Shown here: positions 62,571-64,000 of the stretch, piece after piece
How the letters are laid out: every line of letters starts with the position of its first letter
How positions within the stretch are numbered: the first letter of the stretch is position 1
NCBI RefSeq assembly: GCF_042678145.1
Contig: NZ_JBHUDG010000013.1
Coordinates: forward strand, 1-64,000
Origin: Pseudopedobacter beijingensis
GTDB lineage: Bacteria; Bacteroidota; Bacteroidia; Sphingobacteriales; Sphingobacteriaceae
Direction of reading: 5' to 3'
Length of the DNA: 64,000 nucleotides
Program-made: the position numbers and the translations under genes
Notes under the pieces: model-generated
Told to the model about the DNA's origin: nothing
The model's database searches: none
Seen by the model: only the letters and a program-made list of their open reading frames with translations

Positions 62571-63359
62571 TTAAGAACCTGAATTTTCTACTGATAATCC
62601 ATTTTTACGGATTATTTCACGGGCTAAATTCAGATAATTAATAGCTCCCTTTGAATTTGCATCATGCATAATTACAGATACCCCAAAGCTAGGTGCTTCA
62701 CTTAAACGGGTATTTCTGGCAATAATAGTATCAAATACCAAATCTTCGAAATGTGAACGAACTTCTTCAACCACCTGATTGGACAATCTTAAACGTACAT
62801 CGTACATGGTTAATAAAATTCCTTCTATCTGCAATTCAGGGTTCAGTCTGGTTTGTACAATCTTGATGGTATTTAATAGTTTCCCTAAACCTTCTAAGGC
62901 AAAATACTCACATTGTACCGGAATAATTACCGAGTCTGCTGCTGTTAAAGCGTTAATGGTAATTAAACCTAGAGATGGTGAACAGTCTATGATAATAAAA
63001 TCGTATTCGTCTTTTACCTTATCTAACACTGCTTTCATCTTGTATTCACGCTCATGCAGATTGATCATCTCAATCTCGGCACCTACCAAATCAATATGTG
63101 CAGGAAGTAAATCCAAATTGGGCGTATCTGTATTTTTGATGGCCTCTTTAGGATCTACATCATTAATAATACATTCGTAAATACTTGTTTTTATGGTGCG
63201 AGGGTCAAAACCTATTCCCGAGGTTGAATTAGCCTGCGGATCGGCATCAACAATCAAGGTTTTATACTCTAAAACAGCTAAACTGGCTGCTAAATTTATT
63301 GAGGAGGTAGTTTTACCTACTCCACCTTTTTGGTTGGCAATTGCTATTATCTTACTCAT
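62571..63359 (-). CDS. parA: Chromosome-partitioning ATPase ParA (Soj-type)
   Basis: A 262-aa Walker-type ATPase. It carries the deviant Walker A (NQKGGVGKTTSSINLA), the A' box (TLIVDADPQANSTSG) and the Walker B region (DFIIIDCSPSLGLITINALTAAD). Length and lack of an N-terminal extension mark it as a chromosomal Soj-type ParA. It heads the minus-strand cluster parA-parB-DUF5683-dapB-lepB. Confidence 0.97.
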   Translation of the reverse strand: MSKIIAIANQKGGVGKTTSSINLAASLAVLEYKTLIVDADPQANSTSGIGFDPRTIKTSIYECIINDVDPKEAIKNTDTPNLDLLPAHIDLVGAEIEMINLHEREYKMKAVLDKVKDEYDFIIIDCSPSLGLITINALTAADSVIIPVQCEYFALEGLGKLLNTIKIVQTRLNPELQIEGILLTMYDVRLRLSNQVVEEVRSHFEDLVFDTIIARNTRLSEAPSFGVSVIMHDANSKGAINYLNLAREIIRKNGLSVENSGS

Positions 63360-63518
63360 CTAACTTATAAGAGCTATATTTCCGGTTCGTGTTTTGATCT
63401 CTATTTTCTAATAATTTCGTAATTTCGGGACTGTTTCTTCCCGTTTCACATATGGGCACAAGATACAAATTTATACAATATCAATTTCAACAGGTTTATA
63501 CGATTTATACACATAATT

Positions 63519-64000
63519 ATGACTTTAATAGTCGCAGCTACTAACAGACTTAACAGCAATACGTTAAAAGTTTCTAAATATTATCAGAAAATATTAAAAG
63601 AAAAGGGACATGATGCCGAGATCTTTTCTTTAACAGATTTACCTCACGATTTTCAGTCTACAGATCTTTACGGAAAAAGAAGCGAGGCTTTTGCACAATT
63701 ATTGAAAAAGGTAAACGAAGTACAGAAGTTTATTTTTGTAATCCCTGAATACAACGGTAGCTTTCCGGGTATACTAAAACTTTTTATAGATGCTTGTGAT
63801 TTCCCTGATTCTTTTTACGAAAAAAAAGCAGCTCTGGTTGGTCTTTCTTCTGGTAAGTACGGAAATATCAGAGGAATAGATCATTTCACCGGGGTTTGTA
63901 ATTATATTCATTTAAATGTGATGCCCTTAAAAATTCACCTTACTTATATTAACAAGGATTTGAATGATCTGGGTAATTTCATTACTGAAGACAGTATTAA
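63519..64000 (+). CDS. NADPH-dependent FMN reductase-like protein (3' end outside window)
   Basis: The 160 visible codons show a flavodoxin-like reductase. The start TLIVAATNRLNSNTLKVSKYY is the FMN-phosphate loop (TNRxxSNT), and VIPEYNGSFPGILKLFIDAC is the family's conserved PEYNGSxPGxLK motif. The frame is open to the window edge. It is divergent from parA with 159 bases between. Confidence 0.9.
   Translation, partial: MTLIVAATNRLNSNTLKVSKYYQKILKEKGHDAEIFSLTDLPHDFQSTDLYGKRSEAFAQLLKKVNEVQKFIFVIPEYNGSFPGILKLFIDACDFPDSFYEKKAALVGLSSGKYGNIRGIDHFTGVCNYIHLNVMPLKIHLTYINKDLNDLGNFITEDSI

Noticed and set aside
63360..63518. parS site next to parA
   Set aside because: GTTTCACATATGGG near 63453 only partly resembles the parS palindrome; the second half-site is missing.

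Overview
The window looks like a low-GC Bacteroidota chromosome, most likely a Sphingobacteriaceae member (Pedobacter-like). The evidence is SusC/SusD pairs, type IX secretion sorting domains, a FecI/FecR sigma-antisigma pair, PorP/SprF, DUF4835 and DUF5683 proteins, promoters of the TTG-N21-TAnnTTTG type, and the absence of clear Shine-Dalgarno sequences. Assignment below family level is inference.

Layout. 1-103: the end of an IS256-like element running off the left edge. 107-4022: housekeeping genes on the minus strand (ribBA, an LptF/LptG permease, a START-like protein, a DUF421 protein). 4198-4271: tRNA-Met(CAT), which carries a 7.7 kb integrated island (4230-12008). The island is bounded by a perfect 44-bp repeat of the tRNA 3' part. 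Its tyrosine recombinase lies at the far end, and paired TGACGCA motifs at both ends look like integrase arm sites. Its cargo is a RadC-like protein, two lipoproteins, a J-domain membrane protein, a zinc-ribbon membrane protein and a 104-aa orphan. It is unusually rich in non-coding structure: a four-copy 29-bp tandem array, a family of ACCTTTTAATC...GATTAAAAGGT hairpin elements found only inside the island, and a roughly 100-bp nested palindrome. I see no relaxase, conjugation or virion gene. This is the least explained part of the window.

12119-15785: a HAD phosphatase, an ammonium transporter and a divergent outer-membrane porin across an almost G-free intergenic region. 15884-42093: a polysaccharide-utilisation locus pointing to (glucurono/arabino)xylan: GH3, two lipoprotein GH10 xylanases, GH2, two SusC/SusD pairs, FecR and an ECF sigma factor, with a T9SS type B adhesin-like protein, its PorP/SprF partner and a T9SS type A protein in the middle. 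An unrelated plus-strand gene (40213-41199) separates the sigma factor from FecR. 42179-43753: a secreted subtilase. 44025-47897: araB-araD-araA, headed by a tandem operator-like repeat, fitting arabinose released from arabinoxylan.

48264-64000: core genes: bamD, rpoZ, coaBC, DUF4835 (PorD-like), recN, an M23 peptidase, a MerR regulator, nrdB-nrdA (neither with an ATP-cone), then on the minus strand parA-parB-DUF5683-dapB-lepB, and a truncated FMN reductase at the right edge. Degenerate palindromic repeats of one family (TGTCATTYCGA...) sit in three intergenic gaps.
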